Assembly (NCBI GenBank): GCA_965202845.1
Contig: OZ241856.1
Span: 1,178,001-1,242,000, forward strand
Origin: CBDATA01 sp965202845
Lineage (GTDB): Bacteria; Acidobacteriota; Vicinamibacteria; Marinacidobacterales; Marinacidobacteraceae
Reading direction: 5' to 3'
DNA length: 64,000 bases
A program made the translations under genes and the position numbers. Under the pieces are notes generated by a model. It saw only the letters and a program-made list of their open reading frames with translations, was not told where the DNA came from and did not search any database. Below are positions 33,756 through 42,113 of the stretch, piece after piece; position 1 is the stretch's first letter, and each line of letters begins with the position of its first letter.

Positions 33756-35239
33756 GACCGGGGACGACGGAGCGCCAGCAGTCCCAGCCGGTCCCGGGGC
33801 GCGACCGGACGCCCGGCGGCGTCCACGATGGGGCGCGGCGGATGCGTCTTGCCGGTCAGGAGCGAAACCAGAACCGTCGCCGCCAGCGAGGCGGCGGTCG
33901 CGACCAGCGCGCCGGGGAACTCCGCGTCGCTTCCGGTCCCCCACGAGATGAGGAGCGTGGCCAGCCAGACGCCGATGCCGGCGAGGATGCCGGCCACCGC
34001 GCCGGGGCCGTTGGTCCGCTTCCAGTACATCCCCAGGGTCAGGGGCGCGAAGAGCCCCACCATGATGACCGTCCAGGACTCGACCATCAGCGAGTAGACG
34101 CTCTGGAACAGCAGCGCGACGCACAGCGCGAGGCCGCAGAAGAACACCACCCCCAGCCGCACCGCGATGAGGACTTCGCGGGACGAGAGGTCGGGCGCCA
34201 GGTTCCGCACGATGTTCTGACCGAAGACGCTCGCCGGCCCCAGCAGGCCGCTGTCCGCCGAGCTCATCAGGGCGGCGAAGAGCGCGCCCAGGAAGAGGGC
34301 GAAGCCGAGCGGGGGCAGGTACTCCATCGCCAGCACCGGCACGATGTGCTCCGGGTTCTCGAGCGCCGGGAAGAGCTGGGCGCCGATCAGCCCGAGTCCG
34401 ACCGGGATCAGGCCCACCAGCCAGTACATCGCCCCGGCGCCGTAGGCGCTCCACTGCGCCACCCATTCGTTCTTCGAGCTCAGCGCCCGCTGCATGAGAT
34501 CCTGGGCCGGCAGGTTGCCGAGTCCGATCACGAGCCACGCCTGGACGAACAGGCACCATTCGAGGATGCCCCCGGTGGGGAAAAAGCGCGTGGCTTCGGC
34601 GGAGAGGTTGGCGAAGGCGGCCTGGGCCCCTCCGGCGGCCGCCAAAACGAGCGGCGCCAGGATCAGGAGCGCCGCGATCAGCACGATCGACTGGAAGAAG
34701 TCGGTGAGGGTGACGCTCCACATGCCGCCCAGCACCGTGTAGAGCAGCACGACTCCGGCGGCGATGAGGATCGCGGTGGTGGAGTCCAGGTCGGTCATCG
34801 CGGTCAGGATGGTTCCCACCGCGACCAGCTGGGAGCCGACCCAGCCGATGTACGCCGGGAAGATGGCGACCGCCGAGAGGATTTCGGCGGCCCTTCCGAA
34901 ACGGCTGCCGAAGAAGTCGGAGACGGTGGTCAGCCGGAGCCGGCGCAGGAATCGGACGTAGAACGCTCCGGCGAGAAAGAGGCAGAGCCCAGCGCCGAAG
35001 GGGTCCGCGACCACCGCCGAGAGCCCGCCGGCGTAGGCGGCGCCGGCGGCGCCGATGAGGGTGCCCCCGCCGAACCAGGTGGCGAAGAGGGTGCAGGTGC
35101 AAAGGAGGACGCCGAGCCGGCGCCCGGCCACCACGAAGTCGGCGGCGTTGCGGACCCGCCGGGCGCTGACCGCCCCGATGACCAAAAGCGCCGCCAGGTA
35201 GACGACCGCGACTCCCAGAACCAGCGCCGTCGCGGACAC
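33752..35239 (-). CDS. Sodium:solute symporter (SSS family)
   Basis: A 495-residue transporter with about 13 membrane helices. SSS features include the sodium-site region LFATWFGGGTLIGAAG, the segment LPAQDLMQRALSSKN and the core ALMSSADSGLLGPASVFGQNI. The start is GTG at 35239, seven bases after the dehydrogenase stop. It may import a carboxylate or amino acid for the aminotransferase and dehydrogenase encoded just upstream, but the substrate cannot be read. Confidence 0.9.
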   Translation of the reverse strand: MSATALVLGVAVVYLAALLVIGAVSARRVRNAADFVVAGRRLGVLLCTCTLFATWFGGGTLIGAAGAAYAGGLSAVVADPFGAGLCLFLAGAFYVRFLRRLRLTTVSDFFGSRFGRAAEILSAVAIFPAYIGWVGSQLVAVGTILTAMTDLDSTTAILIAAGVVLLYTVLGGMWSVTLTDFFQSIVLIAALLILAPLVLAAAGGAQAAFANLSAEATRFFPTGGILEWCLFVQAWLVIGLGNLPAQDLMQRALSSKNEWVAQWSAYGAGAMYWLVGLIPVGLGLIGAQLFPALENPEHIVPVLAMEYLPPLGFALFLGALFAALMSSADSGLLGPASVFGQNIVRNLAPDLSSREVLIAVRLGVVFFCGLALCVALLFQSVYSLMVESWTVIMVGLFAPLTLGMYWKRTNGPGAVAGILAGIGVWLATLLISWGTGSDAEFPGALVATAASLAATVLVSLLTGKTHPPRPIVDAAGRPVAPRDRLGLLALRRPRS

Positions 35240-35246
35240 GGAGCGG

Positions 35247-36266
35247 TCAGCTTCCGGCGCGCCGTCGGTACGCCTGGGTCCCGTACACCTCCGGGTTCAC
35301 GCAGTTGGGGGCCGGTTTCCGGTTCAGGTGGGCGATCGCGTTTTCGGCGCACATGGTGGCCATCCGGTCCCGGGTGGCGAAGCTCGCACTCGCGATGTGG
35401 GGGAGGATCACCACCTGGGGCAGCTCGGCGAGGCCGGGCGCCATCGCCGGCTCGTGCTCGAAGACGTCCAGCCCCGCGCCCCCGATGGCGCCGGAGCGGA
35501 GCGCCTCCACCAGCGCCGCCTCGTCCACCACCGGCCCGCGGGCGGTGTTGATCAGGATGGCGGTCGGTTTCATCAGCGCGAACGCCCGGGCGTCGAAGAG
35601 ATGGCGGGTCGAGGCGTTCAAGTCGGTGTGGATGCTCACGAAATCGCTGCGCCGCAGCAGGTCGTCGAACTCGGCGTACTCCACGTCGTCGCGGGCTTTG
35701 AGGATGTCCCGCATCGGCGGGTCGAACGCGAGCACATCCATGTCGAAGCCCTGGGCGCGGCGGCGCATCGCCTGTCCGATGCGTCCGAAGCCGACCACGC
35801 CGAGCGTCTTGCGCCGTCCGTCGCCGCCGGGACTCACATCGGCGCCCAGCATGAGCGCCGGCCCCCAGATGCGGTAGCGCCCGCCGCGCATCCAGGCGTC
35901 GGCCTCCACCACCCGGCGGGCGGTCGCCATCAGCAGCGCCCAGGCCAGGTCGGCGGTGGTGTCGGTGAGGACTCCGGGGGTGTTGCTGACCGGAACCCCG
36001 AGCTCGGTGGCGGCCGGGATGTCCACGTTGTTGAAGCCGACCGCGTAATTCGCCACCCCGAGCAGCGTCGGGATCGAGAGCAGCTCCCGGTCCACCGCCT
36101 CGGTGAGCAGCGAGACGTGCACCTGGGCGGAGCGGGCGCCTTCGAGCACCCGGTCCCGGGGGACGGCGGCATCGTCGGCCATCCCGGCGATTTCGACCTC
36201 GCCCGCCGCGCGGAGCATGGCGAGCCCGGCGTCGGGGATCTTGCGGGTCACGAAGAAACGGCTCAT
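35247..36266 (-). CDS. D-2-hydroxyacid dehydrogenase (glyoxylate/hydroxypyruvate reductase-like)
   Basis: A 339-residue NAD(P)-dependent oxidoreductase. The Rossmann motif GVVGFGRIGQAMRRRA, the catalytic arginine in NTARGPVVDE, the glutamate in VFEHEP and the histidine in LPHIASAS form the expected set. Length and N-terminal substrate domain match glyoxylate or hydroxypyruvate reductases. It overlaps the aminotransferase by ATGA. Together they could convert serine or alanine to hydroxypyruvate and glycerate. Confidence 0.9.
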   Translation of the reverse strand: MSRFFVTRKIPDAGLAMLRAAGEVEIAGMADDAAVPRDRVLEGARSAQVHVSLLTEAVDRELLSIPTLLGVANYAVGFNNVDIPAATELGVPVSNTPGVLTDTTADLAWALLMATARRVVEADAWMRGGRYRIWGPALMLGADVSPGGDGRRKTLGVVGFGRIGQAMRRRAQGFDMDVLAFDPPMRDILKARDDVEYAEFDDLLRRSDFVSIHTDLNASTRHLFDARAFALMKPTAILINTARGPVVDEAALVEALRSGAIGGAGLDVFEHEPAMAPGLAELPQVVILPHIASASFATRDRMATMCAENAIAHLNRKPAPNCVNPEVYGTQAYRRRAGS

Positions 36267-37570
36267 GCGGCGACTCCCAGGGCGGTTTCGTCTTCGAGGA
36301 AGCGTTGGAATCCGGCGGCGTCGGCGACTCCGGCGGCGATTCGGGCGATCCCCTCCCGGAGGGAATCCATGTCGGCGGCGTAGGAAAGCCGCAGGAAGTC
36401 CTGCCCCTCGCTGCCGATGACGCCGAAGCTGCGCCGGTCCACCAGCGCCACTCCGTGGAAATAGAGGAGGAAGCGGGACACCAGGGTGGCGGGGCTGGTG
36501 CGGCGGCGCACCGATTCGGGCTGCGCCCGGAACCAGGCGGCGGCGCCCAGCGACTCGCAGGCGCCGGCGATGTTCGGGAAGACGTAGAACGCCCCCAGCG
36601 GGTTGGCGCAGCGGACGCCGGGAATCGCGTTCAGCGCCGGAACCACGAAGTCCCGGCGGCGGCGGAATTCCTCCACCATGCCCCGCACCACTCCGGCGGT
36701 CTCCGGGCTTTCGAGCGCCTCCCGGGCCGCCTCCTGGATGAACGGCGGGGTGCAGCTCACCGTGTTGATGTTGATCTGCTTGAAGCGAAGCGCCTCCTCG
36801 GCGGTCGGCAGCACCGTCCAGCCGAGCCGCCAGCCGGTCATCGCGAACCCCTTGGAATGGCCGCTGGCGATGATGGTGCGCTCGCGCATCCCCGGAATCG
36901 AGGCCATCGAAACGTGCTGGAACCCGTCGAAGGTGATGTGCTCGTAGATCTCGTCGGAGTAGATGCGGATGTCGGGGTTCGCCCGGCGCCGCACCAGGTC
37001 GGCGACCTCCTCCAGCAGCTCGCGCGACAGCACGCCGCCGGTGGGGTTCGAGGGCGAGCAGAGCATCAGCACCTTGGTGCGTTCGGTCAGCAGCCGGTCC
37101 AGATCGGAGGCGTCGAACGAAAAGCCGCGATCCTCCCGGAGCAGGAGCGGCTTCGGGACGCCGCCCAGGTAGGTGACCCAGGACTCGTAGATCGGGAAGC
37201 CGGGGCTCGGATAGATGACCTCGTCGCCGGGGTCCACGTAGGCCATCATCGTGTAGCCGATCGCCGGCTTCGCCCCGGAGAGGACGATCACCTGCTCCGG
37301 CGCCACCGGAATCCGGCGTGTCCGCTCTACGTGGGCGGCCACCGCCTTGCGGAGCGGCGGGACTCCGGCCGGGTCGGTGTAGTGGGTGTCCCCGCGCCGG
37401 ATGGCGGCGATTCCGGCCTCGTTGATGTGGGGGGCGCTGTCGAAGTCGGGCTCCCCGATGGTGAAGGGGATGACGTCCACGCCCCGGGCGCGGGCGCGGG
37501 CCATGTCCTCCCCGATCTTGAAGGCGTTCTCCGTGCCCATCTGGCCGAAGCGCCTGGCGAACAATGACAT
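36263..37570 (-). CDS. Pyridoxal-phosphate-dependent aminotransferase (class I/II)
   Basis: A 435-residue fold-type I aminotransferase. The PLP lysine lies in SGHSKGFAMTGWRLGW, preceded by the Asp/Tyr contact IYSDEIYEHITFD and SPSNPTGG. The arginine that binds the alpha-carboxylate lies near FLRLSYA. It resembles aspartate or alanine aminotransferases. There is an insertion around residues 330-385 (with SVRRRTSPATLVSRF), making it longer than the usual 390-400 residues. It is the first gene of the long minus-strand run and diverges from the small gene at 37643. Confidence 0.88.
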   Translation of the reverse strand: MSLFARRFGQMGTENAFKIGEDMARARARGVDVIPFTIGEPDFDSAPHINEAGIAAIRRGDTHYTDPAGVPPLRKAVAAHVERTRRIPVAPEQVIVLSGAKPAIGYTMMAYVDPGDEVIYPSPGFPIYESWVTYLGGVPKPLLLREDRGFSFDASDLDRLLTERTKVLMLCSPSNPTGGVLSRELLEEVADLVRRRANPDIRIYSDEIYEHITFDGFQHVSMASIPGMRERTIIASGHSKGFAMTGWRLGWTVLPTAEEALRFKQININTVSCTPPFIQEAAREALESPETAGVVRGMVEEFRRRRDFVVPALNAIPGVRCANPLGAFYVFPNIAGACESLGAAAWFRAQPESVRRRTSPATLVSRFLLYFHGVALVDRRSFGVIGSEGQDFLRLSYAADMDSLREGIARIAAGVADAAGFQRFLEDETALGVAA

Positions 37571-37642
37571 TCCGAAGTCCCCTGGTGGTTCTGATACGTC
37601 CGGTGGGGGGCGGATGATACAATGCGCCGGCAGAGGGACACC

Positions 37643-38089
37643 ATGCTCGGCCTCGCGTTTCTCCTGACGCTCGCCCTGCCGGGGGACGCCGACCAGCCGA
37701 CGTCGCCGCTGCTGGAGGCGGCGCTCCAAAAGCGCGCCGAGGTCGAGCGCGTCCGCGCCGCGTTCGGTCCCGCGCCCCGGCTCACCGACCACGACCTCGC
37801 CCCGGACCCGCACCGGCCGGGTCCCGACGAGGCGCTGGCGCCCTCCGGCGCGCGGGAGGCGCCCCTGCCGCCGGTGGAATCGGCGCCTCCCCCCAAACCC
37901 GCGGAGTCCGAGAGCGACCTCCGGGAGCGCCTCGCCGATCTGGAGGCGGCGCTGGTCGGGATCGGCGCGAGCGGCCTGCCGCTGGCGCCCCGGGACCCCA
38001 ACCGGTTCCGAAGCGCCCTGGACGCCGCCCGCATCCGCGCCGAGATGGAGGACATCCGGCGCGAACTGGCGAAATTCCCCGAGAGATAG
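37643..38089 (+). CDS. Small secreted protein of unknown function
   Basis: A 148-residue protein that I do not recognise. A short hydrophobic leader (MLGLAFLLTLALPGDA) suggests export. A proline-rich middle and two charged, probably helical segments (about 15-35 and 82-148) follow, the last with coiled-coil-like spacing (ESDLRERLADLEAALV). I prefer ATG 37643, which has AGAGGGA four bases upstream, over ATG 37622. It diverges from the aminotransferase across about 70 bases. It could be a periplasmic coiled-coil factor, but no function is assigned. Confidence 0.55.
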   Translation: MLGLAFLLTLALPGDADQPTSPLLEAALQKRAEVERVRAAFGPAPRLTDHDLAPDPHRPGPDEALAPSGAREAPLPPVESAPPPKPAESESDLRERLADLEAALVGIGASGLPLAPRDPNRFRSALDAARIRAEMEDIRRELAKFPER

Positions 38090-38300
38090 CCCCAAGGGGA
38101 CCGAAAGGGCGCGCCGGGAACACCCCCCAAGCGTCCAGCGCCCCCTCCCGGAACCAGAATCCTTCTCCGCCCGATCCGCTAAATCCCGGATAAAACACGG
38201 GATACTCACGAATTCCGCAAACTGGATCTCTGCGCTATTTGGGGCAACTTGACATTGGATAAAACTGGGTAGACTGCATAGACTGATCAGACTGGGTAGA

Positions 38301-38316
38301 CCACAACCAGTAGTGG
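38301..38316. promoter_or_regulatory. NrdR box 1
   Basis: The 16-mer CCACAACCAGTAGTGG fits the NrdR-box pattern xCACwAnnnnTwGTGx. With one more flanking pair it reads ACCACAA-ccag-TAGTGGT. NrdR is the dATP/ATP-sensing repressor of ribonucleotide reductase genes. Confidence 0.75.
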
Positions 38317-38332
38317 TTCCCCTTGGGAGAGA

Positions 38333-38348
38333 CCACTACATCTAGTGG
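38333..38348. promoter_or_regulatory. NrdR box 2
   Basis: The 16-mer CCACTACATCTAGTGG is a perfect palindrome apart from its four-base centre, and matches xCACwAnnnnTwGTGx. It lies 32 bp centre to centre from box 1, about three helical turns, the spacing known for paired NrdR boxes. Confidence 0.78.
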
Positions 38349-38577
38349 TCGCCCGACACCATTCCAAATTTTTACAGATAATGAAAATTCAGTTTCCCGA
38401 AGCTCCGAATACCTTCCTCTCTGGCGTCGGTCTCCGCTCCCGGCCCCGTTTGGCGCCTTTGTCGCGATCTGTTACGGAAATCAGGCATGCCGAGACTCGG
38501 ATGCTTGCTTCCTCACCCGCTACCGGTTCCGAAGCCACTGCGGATGCCGACTCCACTCGGAGCCTCCGGCCCTTACT

Positions 38578-41334
38578 ATGGAAATCCGGACTCCCGATCT
38601 TCAGACCCCTTCGTCCCCGCCCCTGGCCGTCCCCGATCCCGCCCCCGCCGGGGGGCTCCGGTTCGAGCGCGTCTTCACCCCCGCCGGCGTCTCCCCGTTC
38701 GACACCGTCGAGTGGGAGTCCCGGGACGCGGTGATCACCGACGAGCGCGGCGACACGATCTTCGCCCAGCGCGGCGTCGAATTCCCGAAGTCGTGGTCGC
38801 TGATGGCCACCTCGATCGTGGCCTCCAAGTACTTCCACGGGTCGCTGGAGAAGGGCGAGCGCGAGTCCAGCGTCCGGCAGCTGATCGGCCGGGTGGCCGG
38901 CCAGATCGCCAGCTGGGGGCGCGAAGGGGGCTACTTCGCCGACGACGCCTCGGCGGACGCCTTCGAGGACGACCTCGCCTGGCTGCTGCTCCACCAGCGG
39001 GCGGCGTTCAACTCGCCGGTCTGGTTCAACTGCGGCGTCGAGAAGCGCCCGCAGTGCTCGGCCTGCTTCATCAATTCGGTCGACGACACCATGGACTCGA
39101 TCCTGACCCTGGCCCGGACCGAGGGGATGCTGTTCAAGTGGGGGTCGGGAACCGGCTCCAACCTCTCGGCGATCCGCAGCTCCCGGGAGCGGCTGTCCGG
39201 AGGCGGGATCGCCAGCGGGCCGGTCTCGTTCATGCGGGGCTACGACTCCTTCGCGGGCGTCATCCGGAGCGGGGGCAAGACCCGCCGCGCCGCCAAGATG
39301 GTGATCCTCAACGTGGATCACCCCGACATCCTCGACTTCATCGACTGCAAGTCGCGCGAGGAGCAGAAGGCCTGGGCGCTGATCGGCGCCGGCTACGACG
39401 CTTCCCTGAACGGCGAGGCGTACGCGTCCATCCAGTACCAGAACGCGAACCACAGCGTGCGGGTCAGCGACGCCTTCATGGAGGCGCTGGAAAACGACGC
39501 CCTGTGGGAGACCCGGGCGATCACCAGCGGCGACGTCATGGACACCATCCGCGCCCGCGACGTGATGCGGCGGATCGCCGAATCCACCCACCTTTGCGGC
39601 GATCCCGGCATGCAGTTCGACGACACCATCAACCGCTGGCACACCTCGCCGAACAGCGGCCGGATCAACGCCTCGAACCCCTGCTCGGAGTACATGTACC
39701 TGGACGACTCGGCGTGCAACCTGGCCTCGCTGAACCTGATGCAGTTCCTCGACGGCGCCGGGGAGTTCGACACCCCGGCGTTCGAGCAGGCGGTGCAGGT
39801 GCTGATCACCGGCATGGAGATCATCGTGGGGAACGCGAGCTACCCGACTCCCCGGATCGAGGAGAACTCGCATCGGTTCCGCCCGCTGGGTCTCGGCTAC
39901 GCCAACCTGGGCGCGCTCTTGATGCACTACGGGCTGCCCTACGACAGCGATTCGGGACGGGCGGTCGCCGCGTCGATCACCTCGCTGATGACCGGCGCAG
40001 CCTACGCCCAGTCCGCCCGGATCGCGGGCGCGGTCGGCGTGTTCGAGGGCTATCCGGAGAACCAGGAGTCCTTCGGGAAGGTGATGCGGATGCACCAGGG
40101 CGCGGCGCAGGACATCCCCGGGGACGGGGCGCCCGCCGACCTCCACCAGCGCAGCCAGGACGTCTGGGCCGAGGCCATCGCCCTGGGCGAGGCGCACGGC
40201 TACCGGAACGGGCAGGCTTCGGTGCTGGCGCCGACCGGCACCATCGGCCTGATGATGGACTGCGACACCACCGGCGTGGAGCCGGACCTGGCGCTGGTGA
40301 AGCACAAGAAGCTCATCGGCGGGGGGATCATCCGCATCGTCAACCACACGGTGCCGGCCGCGCTCGAGCGGCTGGGCTACAACCCGGCCGAGGTGGAGAC
40401 CATCTGCAGCCACGTGGACGAGCACGGCCACGTGGAGGGAGCGCCCGGGCTCGATCCCGACCATTTGGCGGTGTTCGACTGCGCCCTCAAGCCGGCGGAC
40501 GGCGAGCGCGCCATCCACCACATGGGGCACGTCCGGATGATGGCGGCGGTCCAGCCCTTCCTCTCCGGCGCGATCTCGAAGACGGTGAACATGCCCGAGG
40601 ACAGCACCGTCGAGGACATCGAGAAGACCTACGACGCCGCCTGGAAGCTGGGCGTCAAGGCGATCGCCATCTACCGCGACGGCAGCAAGCGGTCCCAGCC
40701 CCTGAACATGGGCAAGGAGACCGCCGATGGAGACGCGGCGCCCGCCGCCCCCGCCCCGTCGTTCGAGGGGGAGACCCTCCCCGCCGAACGGGAGGCGATC
40801 ATCCACAAGTTCGACATCGCCGGGCACAAGGGGTATCTGACCGTGGGGCTCCGGCCCGACGGCACGCCCTGCGAAATCTTCCTGCGCATGGCGAAGGAGG
40901 GATCCTTCGTCTCCGGGCTGATGGACGCCTTCGCCCGCGCCATCTCGTACAACCTGCAGTACGGGGTTCCCCTCCGGGTCCTGGTGGACAAGTTCTCCCA
41001 CACCCGCTTCGAGCCCTCCGGCTACACCGGAAACCCGGAAATCCCGCACGCCGAATCGATCACCGACTACATCTTCCGCTGGCTGGAGCGGCGCTTCCTC
41101 GATGAGGAGGACGGCGAGGGAGCAAGCGCCCGGCCCGACGAGCCGGAGGGATCGGTGGGCGGCGGCAACGGCGGCGGATCGAACGGATCGCTCCGCCCCC
41201 GGACCGACCGGATCCTGCAGCCGGCGGCGGTCTTCGCCGATGCCCCCCCCTGCTCGACTTGCGGCGCGCTCATGGTTCGCAGCGGCACCTGCTTCAAGTG
41301 CCTGAACTGCGGCGCGACGTCCGGCTGCTCCTGA
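38578..41334 (+). CDS. nrdJ: Vitamin B12-dependent (class II) ribonucleotide reductase
   Basis: A 918-residue reductase that makes deoxyribonucleotides using adenosylcobalamin, so needs no oxygen and no separate radical subunit. The catalytic centre is readable in INASNPCSEYMYLDDSACNLASLNL-type sequence: the PCSEY cysteine and N, and the loop QASVLAPTGTIGLMMDCDTTG. A TSCPD-type domain (about 755-840) and a C-terminal cysteine cluster (CSTC, CFKCLNCGATSGC) for re-reduction complete the usual long form. I chose ATG 38578 (MEIRTPD); an in-frame extension to 38323 is unrelated to the family and overlaps the control region. Paired NrdR boxes upstream fit its role. Confidence 0.95.
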   Translation: MEIRTPDLQTPSSPPLAVPDPAPAGGLRFERVFTPAGVSPFDTVEWESRDAVITDERGDTIFAQRGVEFPKSWSLMATSIVASKYFHGSLEKGERESSVRQLIGRVAGQIASWGREGGYFADDASADAFEDDLAWLLLHQRAAFNSPVWFNCGVEKRPQCSACFINSVDDTMDSILTLARTEGMLFKWGSGTGSNLSAIRSSRERLSGGGIASGPVSFMRGYDSFAGVIRSGGKTRRAAKMVILNVDHPDILDFIDCKSREEQKAWALIGAGYDASLNGEAYASIQYQNANHSVRVSDAFMEALENDALWETRAITSGDVMDTIRARDVMRRIAESTHLCGDPGMQFDDTINRWHTSPNSGRINASNPCSEYMYLDDSACNLASLNLMQFLDGAGEFDTPAFEQAVQVLITGMEIIVGNASYPTPRIEENSHRFRPLGLGYANLGALLMHYGLPYDSDSGRAVAASITSLMTGAAYAQSARIAGAVGVFEGYPENQESFGKVMRMHQGAAQDIPGDGAPADLHQRSQDVWAEAIALGEAHGYRNGQASVLAPTGTIGLMMDCDTTGVEPDLALVKHKKLIGGGIIRIVNHTVPAALERLGYNPAEVETICSHVDEHGHVEGAPGLDPDHLAVFDCALKPADGERAIHHMGHVRMMAAVQPFLSGAISKTVNMPEDSTVEDIEKTYDAAWKLGVKAIAIYRDGSKRSQPLNMGKETADGDAAPAAPAPSFEGETLPAEREAIIHKFDIAGHKGYLTVGLRPDGTPCEIFLRMAKEGSFVSGLMDAFARAISYNLQYGVPLRVLVDKFSHTRFEPSGYTGNPEIPHAESITDYIFRWLERRFLDEEDGEGASARPDEPEGSVGGGNGGGSNGSLRPRTDRILQPAAVFADAPPCSTCGALMVRSGTCFKCLNCGATSGCS

Positions 41335-41371
41335 CAAGCCCCGAAACCGGAGATCTCGGCGGGAAGGCGTC

Positions 41372-41842
41372 GTGAGCCATTCGGGCGAACAACGCTGGCG
41401 CCAGCGATTCGACAATTTCGGAAAGGCCCTCGCACAGCTGTCCGAAGCCTGCCAGCGTGCGAAGTTGAGCAACCCGGAGCGCGCCGGCTTGATCAAGATC
41501 TGCGAACTCTGTTTCGAGTTGTCATGGAGCGTCCTGAAAGACTTTCTCGCTTGCGATGGATACGAAGAAGAAACGCCGCGCGCGGTAATCCGAAAGAGCT
41601 TCGAAGCCGGCCACATCAACGAGAAGGACTGCGAGACCCTTCTTCGCGTGCTGGACAAGAGAAATCTATTGAGCCGCGCGTATCGGGATGAAATCGCCCG
41701 CGAGGCGGAAATTCTGATCAAGGACGACTTTCATCCGGCTCTTCTTCGACTCCCCGAACCCTGGACGCCAGGATCAGGCAAACGTCATGAAACATCTCCC
41801 GGAACGATCCCGGCCCGAGGCCGAACTCGAAACATGGCGTAG
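41372..41842 (+). CDS. HI0074-like (HEPN) nucleotidyltransferase substrate-binding protein
   Basis: A 156-residue protein of the NTase_sub_bind/HI0074 group. The family pattern is clear in RWRQRFDNFGKALAQL, ELCFELSWSVLKDFL, PRAVIRKSFEAGHI and LRVLDKRNLLSRAYRDE. These helical HEPN-fold proteins normally pair with a minimal nucleotidyltransferase (MNT) in toxin-antitoxin-like modules. No MNT gene is adjacent. The last 25 residues (from about WTPGSG) do not look like the family and overlap the HsdS fragment, so the 3' end may have been replaced. Start is GTG 41372. Composition (33 of 60 G+C at 41641-41700) is below that of the chromosome. Confidence 0.75.
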   Translation: MSHSGEQRWRQRFDNFGKALAQLSEACQRAKLSNPERAGLIKICELCFELSWSVLKDFLACDGYEEETPRAVIRKSFEAGHINEKDCETLLRVLDKRNLLSRAYRDEIAREAEILIKDDFHPALLRLPEPWTPGSGKRHETSPGTIPARGRTRNMA

Positions 41843-42083
41843 CATGATGTTCAGCGAAGCCGTGCGAATCAATCCAGACGTTCGGTTGGAGCGAGGCACA
41901 GAGTATCCGTTCATCGATATAGCGGCCTTGGATCCATCATCACGATCCGTGCGAACGGAGGAAATGTGTCCGTTCAAGGGAAGCGGTTCACGCTTCCGCA
42001 ATGGCGATACGCTCGTGGCTCGCATTACGCCATGTCTGGAAATCGGCGGGCGGGGCGCCGCCCGATGTGCGGAGGCGTCATAA
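41787..42083 (+). pseudogene. hsdS: Type I restriction specificity subunit (HsdS), N-terminal fragment
   Basis: A 98-residue remnant. The stretch RLERGTEYPFIDIAALDP followed by GSGSRFRNGDTLVARITPCLE is the typical start of an HsdS target-recognition domain; a real protein would be about 400 residues and continue with ENGK. The match ends at CLE, after which the frame reads GGRGAARC and stops. The hsdM and hsdR genes are absent. It is therefore a decayed leftover, not a working specificity subunit. Confidence 0.75.
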
Positions 42084-42113
42084 TCCCGGAAGGGCGCTCC
42101 CCCGCCCCGGAAC

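Larger units (their letters stand above)
38090..38577 (+). promoter_or_regulatory. 488-bp intergenic leader of nrdJ
   Basis: No gene is supported here. It is less GC-rich than its surroundings. It holds a hairpin atcccg-N9-cgggat near 38180, an 11-bp direct repeat actgggtagac (38264-38274 and 38291-38301) and two NrdR-type palindromes. Possible promoters are TTGACA (38249-38254) with TAGACT (38270-38275, 15-base spacing) and a weaker one just after the palindromes with GATAAT (38377-38382). An AUG-to-palindrome distance of about 230 bases leaves a long leader if the first is used. No cobalamin riboswitch fold was recognised. Confidence 0.6.

Noticed and set aside
38090..38577. Cobalamin riboswitch before nrdJ
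   Set aside because: The B12-box and multi-helix pattern were not recognisable; the palindromes fit NrdR boxes better.
38389..41721. A 1110-codon minus-strand frame opposite nrdJ
   Set aside because: The class II reductase signature on the plus strand is decisive; the antisense frame is a codon-bias artefact.
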